This document shows positions 52,801 through 58,800 of a DNA stretch of 64,000 bases, in pieces. Numbering within the stretch: position 1 is the first letter of the stretch; each line of letters begins with the position of its first letter. Source of the DNA: Branchiostoma belcheri (Eukaryota > Chordata > Leptocardii > Amphioxiformes > Branchiostomatidae). The position numbers and the translations under genes were made by a program. The stretch spans positions 489,099-553,098 of the forward strand of contig NW_017804176.1 of the NCBI RefSeq assembly GCF_001625305.1. The letters are read 5' to 3'. Below the pieces are notes generated by a model. That model had not been told where the DNA came from and made no database searches. It saw only the letters and a program-made list of their open reading frames with translations.

Positions 52801-55800
52801 AATATTTGATTTCTATCAGGCAGAACCGGGAAGTCAGCCATGATATGGGCTGGATGGATTGGTGAGGATGTGCTGAAATGGGACAGAACAGAGAGTAATG
52901 GCCGTGTGTGGGGAGCCTACTTAACGCTGACATTATTCTCAACACGTGTCGTTTTCCCGGTTGATCAAGAAAGCAGGCTGTTAAACGTTTTCGGCAGATG
53001 GGCTTCCTCTGTAGAGGATTCAAAAGAAAGTCATTTTTATATAGGTGGGAGTCGTTTAAATTGGAGCATCCTGGCTTGCATATTGTATGCGTGATATACG
53101 GACATGGGACAGTGGCACTTAATAATGTAAGGTGACCCAGGAAATGAAGAATGTGTGAAGTGTGGAGTAATAGACGAAATGTCCTTCAGTAGTCTGAATG
53201 ATAAAACATGCATCCATTCTTTGTATGAATTCCCGGAAATGACTAGTTCCTTTTACCAGTGGGCTAGATGGAATCTGACAAGATAAGTGTGCTTAAGAAC
53301 TTCAATAATTGGAAACTGCTAGCAGGTGGTAGTTAAGCATGGTAGAACACAAGTCATCTGCAGAATATCAAAAGGAAGGCATCAATGCTGGGGGTAAGAT
53401 CTATAGATGGTATAGCAGAGTTGTCAGTCTTCAGCTCAGCACAAAGAATTGCGTCAATCATGAGTAGGCTGTTGAACCTTTTTTGGCGTCCGTGTTCGTG
53501 CAGTTTGAGTCGATGATTGGTGTATATGAAAGGAAGGCGCATGCCGCGGATGGCACCCCGAGTTCACATTGCAGCCACATCACCATTTTATTGTTCCATT
53601 TCATACGTGTGATTTGGTCGTAATGGCAGCGTGAAGCTCCCCACAGTGGCACGTAAAGCTCTGCTCTTGATTAAAGCTTGAGGGGAGAGTTTCCGTAGAA
53701 GGAGTGAAGTACTATTTTATGTTCACCCACAGCTGACTCTAAAGTGGTGCTGGGCGATGTGTGGGTGGAGGCTTCTGTGCTATTAAGTTCGGTCCTTCAG
53801 GAGCTTTGCTAGAGTTTTCTCAGAAACATTACATCTGTGCGTCATTCCAACCTGTAAGTCAAGGCAGTTGTAGACAATGAGTGCCACAGATGTGGCAGTT
53901 AAACGTAACCAGTAGCTGTTAGAAAGGGGAGGTAAGAAAAAGGTCAGCGTAGTTTGGAAACCACGCTAGCTTGGAAGTACTCTTGGCTAAGCAGCAGTCT
54001 AGCTGCTGGGAGAGAGAAGGGAACTGGTGCTACAGCAGGTAAGAAACAGGAAAGGATTTATTTTTGAGGGTAGGCCCTTCTGGTCAAAATGTTGTATGAA
54101 TAGGATCGTTTTATTGAAATCTTTTGTGAAACAAGTTTGTAATGTTTAATAAGGGCCAAGTGCTAGTTATTTTATTTGTGGCTGCTGAATCTTAACAGCA
54201 AAATTTTTGGTGTTGAGTGTAGCATTATGAATTGAAACACTGGTGTTATCCATGATCATTGAGAGGATCACTTCAAAGCAGGCTTTATTTCATACCTGAT
54301 TGACTGTTGATCAAAGTTTCCTGGCAGTTGCCCTTCTCAAATTCCTGACTGTGGGCAGATACAATGGCTTCCGTGATGTCGTTGCCGCATTGTCATTAGC
54401 TTCTCCCATTCCTGTAGATTAGAAAACTGTCTGGGATAATTTGGTAGAGTAATTCTACACAGGCCCTGAATCTGTGGTTGAATGCAGCAGATGTGTGCTG
54501 CAAGGGCAGGATTAATGACTTGCTGTCCCAGGCTGAAGAGCCACACGAGTGGCCATTTTACTGATGGCAGGCAGGGCTGTCCGTGGTACTGAAATGCTGC
54601 TGCAGTCCACAGCCTGCTGATAACAGATATAAATGGTATTGTGCATTGTAGTGGTTGTCGGGAGTAGCTGAAACGATAAGCATCTTGGACATGAGATTGA
54701 AACAGATGGATGAGTGCTGATGGAGGAGATAATGACAACAGGAGGTTTCTTGAGAAAGATCAGTCTCTGTCACTGGGGTCTTGGTGCACTTGCACGTGAC
54801 GTGTGTTCCTGACAGTGAGGAGTGATACGTACTCTTACAACCTTGACAGATAGTGTGTTTATCTCTGGAAAACAGGATGCGTCGTGACAACAAACTTGCA
54901 GAAGATGGATTTAGGTTTGAGAAGGCATCATGTAGACTTCTGTCCCTATCTGTAAGGCTTCAGATGCCTATAACACGGTAATGCAGAAACTGCAGGTGGT
55001 GAAGTTTCTGCCAGAGGCATCAATTATATTACATTGCTTCCTGTACTTCCATAGCCTAAAGGGAAGGTATTGAGTTGCATTACAGAATCTAGTCTCTATA
55101 GACATTGAACATTTGGAAATTTGTGTAACTGCCTGAAAAGAATGTCAGAGGTGGTGTTTGTCATATATGGAAGACGTCAGAGGAAATACCTTTTAAAGTC
55201 TTGGCTCTGTTGTTCCTGAAGAAGTTGGAAGCTATATCAACATTATATTTCATCGCACACAAATGCTTGTGAGCTTCTAACTTCTCTAGTGAAAAGAAAG
55301 GATCTTGTTAAATTGTGTTCGTGGTCTTTTAGCATTCCCAGAGAAACAGGAAGATGAATTGCCGTACTTTCTCACGACACGTGAAGACTTGCGAGCTTAG
55401 GGGTTACCCAGTTAGCTGGATACACATAATTATTCTTGGTATTGAACATGGCAGTGGTCGACAAACAGATAATCCCACTCATCCATCATGGGAACTATCT
55501 CAGACGTTTGTCTTCAGGAGGGAGGATAAGGTTCCATCCATCATCGGCAAGGAGCCGGGGTAGCGTACTGTGGGCGTAAGGTTCGCTCACGGCACGTGAG
55601 GAGGGGAGAAGCAGAGGGTCACACCGGACTGACTGCTCTCTGGACAGTGGGGATGGGTCGTTAGTTTCCTACCTGGTTAGATAATTGCTTCCAGTCCAGT
55701 GTAGTCAGCACTGCTGGGTAGATCTATGAGTTTGGGAGGCAATATGGAACTTGTCTTGAACTCTCATGTTCTTGGAAACGCAGCTGGAAGGGAATGATTG

Positions 55801-58800
55801 TATGGAATCTGAATTTCTGGTGTAATTGAACTTTTGAGGGATTATCCTTGGTCATGGATGCTTTATGAACTTTGAAGTACATAAGCATCCATGGGAACAT
55901 CTGGCCAATGTAATGGTCAGGCAAATGTGATAGTTTTGAAATGAGTGTGCACTGCTCTTGAAGCAACCTATTTGCACCAGGCATCATGTCATAAACAAAT
56001 ACTGTATAGCGTTTTAGAACAGGACATTGACCCTGCAGTATGTGATCTTGATTGACGCATTACAACCAGAAGTACAATTTCAAAAAGAACATCATTTAGA
56101 GCTATTAGCGCAATAAGTCTTGCCCCTGGACCTGTCGTAAACCTTTTATAGCAATACCTTGCACCTAAAAGTAAGTATAGGTTACAATAAACATGGCTTA
56201 TAGGACAGCAATCAAACTGCCTTGGCTTTGTGGTTGTATACCGCTTACATTAATTAGATAGACATCAGAGACCCCCAACCCCTAGACTTTACTAACCGGT
56301 AATAGTATGAATGCATGATTGTAATCATGGCCATAAGCCTACTTGCATATTGTACCGACAAAAAGCATTATAAAGTAAAAACTATATTGTGTGGTTTGTT
56401 TGTCTGCAGAAGCTCCAGCTGGAAGCGAACCGGTTGCGAGGAACAGTGGACCAGGTACGTGACCAGGCCATGGAGCTGATGCAGCATGGGCCGGCCGTGC
56501 AGGGCATGGTGGAACCTGAACTCATCAACCTCAACAGCAGATGGGAGAGTGTGTGTGAGAAGATCAGGGTGAGTGGAGGAGTTACTCAGACTTTTGGTTT
56601 GTCTTCTGATCTCTATTTTATAGACAAAGATTCATCTAAGACTTCGTGATAATGAGCATTCTGGCATACTCATTTTCTCCCGAGTGAAGTGAGGAAAGTT
56701 GTGTAAAGTGCCTCTCCCAAGGGCACAAGATCAGTAACATGGCAGGATTCGAACCCGGGACCTCTTGGTTCTGTGCTGAATGCTCTGCTGTTATGCCACA
56801 CGACCCCCAAGTGAATAGATTTCTTAGATTGTGAGAAGAAAGAAAAACCGACAAGACAACTGAGATTGGGTATGAGATGGTAAAGGAAATCACAAATTGG
56901 AGAGTGTGTGAGAAGTTCGTGATGAGTGGATAATTCAGTTTGGTTTTCACTCCATACATTTGTCTTTGTAGCAGTAGGGGAAGTTAAAATGCCATACTGT
57001 CGCAATGACCAGTGAAGTCAGCAATTTGCTAACAATAGAGAGTACACCATTTGGTGAGACTAGTACATCATTACTGGGCTGCCTGGAGCATGTCGATCAA
57101 TACCAGTTATTACACATGGGAACCTTCAGTTAGACACAGCATAGAAACTTACAAAGGGAGTAAGTAGAGCAAGACCTTGGCAAATGGAGGTGAACATGTT
57201 GTAAGTGGGACACACAATCTTGCATGGGTCATAGGAAATTAGACCAATTTCTTTCATTGTCAGTGTCAGAATCAGTAGCCAAATGGTAACTTCGGTGTGC
57301 TAAACCGGTCAACCTGTGTGCTGAAAAGATGAAGATCACTATGTCTGGACCAGCTGTATTGATCATCTTTTATTCCTTTCTGACTCTGAAGATTTCTTTG
57401 ACACTAGTTTGTTTGGCCATTGTTTTGAATGTTTTTTAGAGATTGGTATTTACCTTTTGACCAAAATAGAGCCCCAGACCAAATGTTACCATTCCATTCC
57501 CTCTTCTGTTCATCCCCTGCTGAGCCCAAAGTCATGTCCAAATTGTTGACAAATTTTGACCCTGGGTGGGCCCTACAGCCAGCTGGCTTCTAGCCTGGGT
57601 AGACGTTTTGCTATGACTGTGGGAGTTGTGTGTCGAGGTGCTGAGTTGAAAGATAACAGTCCTTGTGGCAAGGAGAAACAGTCTGGGCCTTTACGTCAAA
57701 GGTTGGCAAAGGAATGCACAAAGGGCTGCAGAAAAGAAGGTCCGATTCTAGCTCTAGCTTCGAGAATTTTATACAAGTTTGTTATGAAGTAGGCACAATT
57801 GCTTGCAAGCAGTTTATCCATACTGTTTTGTAGATTTAGGTAAGTGCCATTTTTGGAAGACAATTTGTTATGCTCGTGTTGTATGTGTCTGAGGTTATGT
57901 TGGAATTCAGCTGTGATTGCGTCTATCGATAACAGACTTAGCTAGCCAGAGGTTATCTTTGTGTTGTTGTTTTGCTTGTTGATTCAAGCTGTCCCAGTGT
58001 CTTTTATGTAAGAATTTGACTGCCACATTGATGCTGAATCCCATCGCCAGTACAAATTGTGTAGCAGTTAGAAGGTTTAAGCAGTTAGAAGGTTAAAGAG
58101 AGAACTGATTGTTGAATGTTTTGTTCCAGGAGAAACAGCAGGTCCAGCCATTGCAGCAGGTTCAAGTGCAACAGGCTGTCGCCGTCGCCTCAGCGGCTCC
58201 TCCACCCGTCCCCGCCAGGACCATGAAGACGGAAACCACCACCGTTACCACGGTGACAACCGTCACAACAACCACGAGAATCATCGAGTTGGAGACGGAC
58301 TTCCACAAGGCCAGCTCTGTCATCGCACAGTTTGACGACACGTTACTGACCGACAGTGGGGATTTGAGAGAGGAAGACTTCACCGAAAATGTGGAGGATA
58401 GGGTCAAGGTAAGAGGGGTACCCCCTAGCCTTTTGCATATTGAATCAGATACTCATTTATATACTTGTCTTCAAAGTCAGACTCATTCTCAGTCACTGAT
58501 GAAAGATAGTGGATTCTATCAGGAACGTCAGAGTCCTCAGAATTAATCCAGTTGATTTACATTGTATATCCAACCTTCAACATATGACACTAGGTAGACA
58601 TCCATGTAAACAAGTTTTTAATTCTTTTTAAGCTAAATTTTCACAGCTTTCTCAAGAAATCTTCACCAACTGAAATGGTTTAAACCAGATAGTGAGTGAG
58701 TGAGATCTGTTTGTGAAAATTTTGAAAAATCAGTAATACAGTAAGTAGCAGTGGAATCAAGCTATTGGCTCCATGTCTGTGAAGAGCTACACACGTAATA

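Noticed and set aside
54000-54045. Consensus donor after cagcag at 54039 as a second alternative first exon
   Set aside because: No ATG-open frame precedes it; a lone 5' splice motif is too common to support an exon.
54337-54738. 133-codon minus-strand open frame in intron 36
   Set aside because: No domain, biased composition and no supporting signals.
56745-56798. Functional tRNA gene (A and B boxes present)
   Set aside because: No cloverleaf with acceptor and anticodon stems can be formed, and the tRNA-like head is followed by a SINE body.
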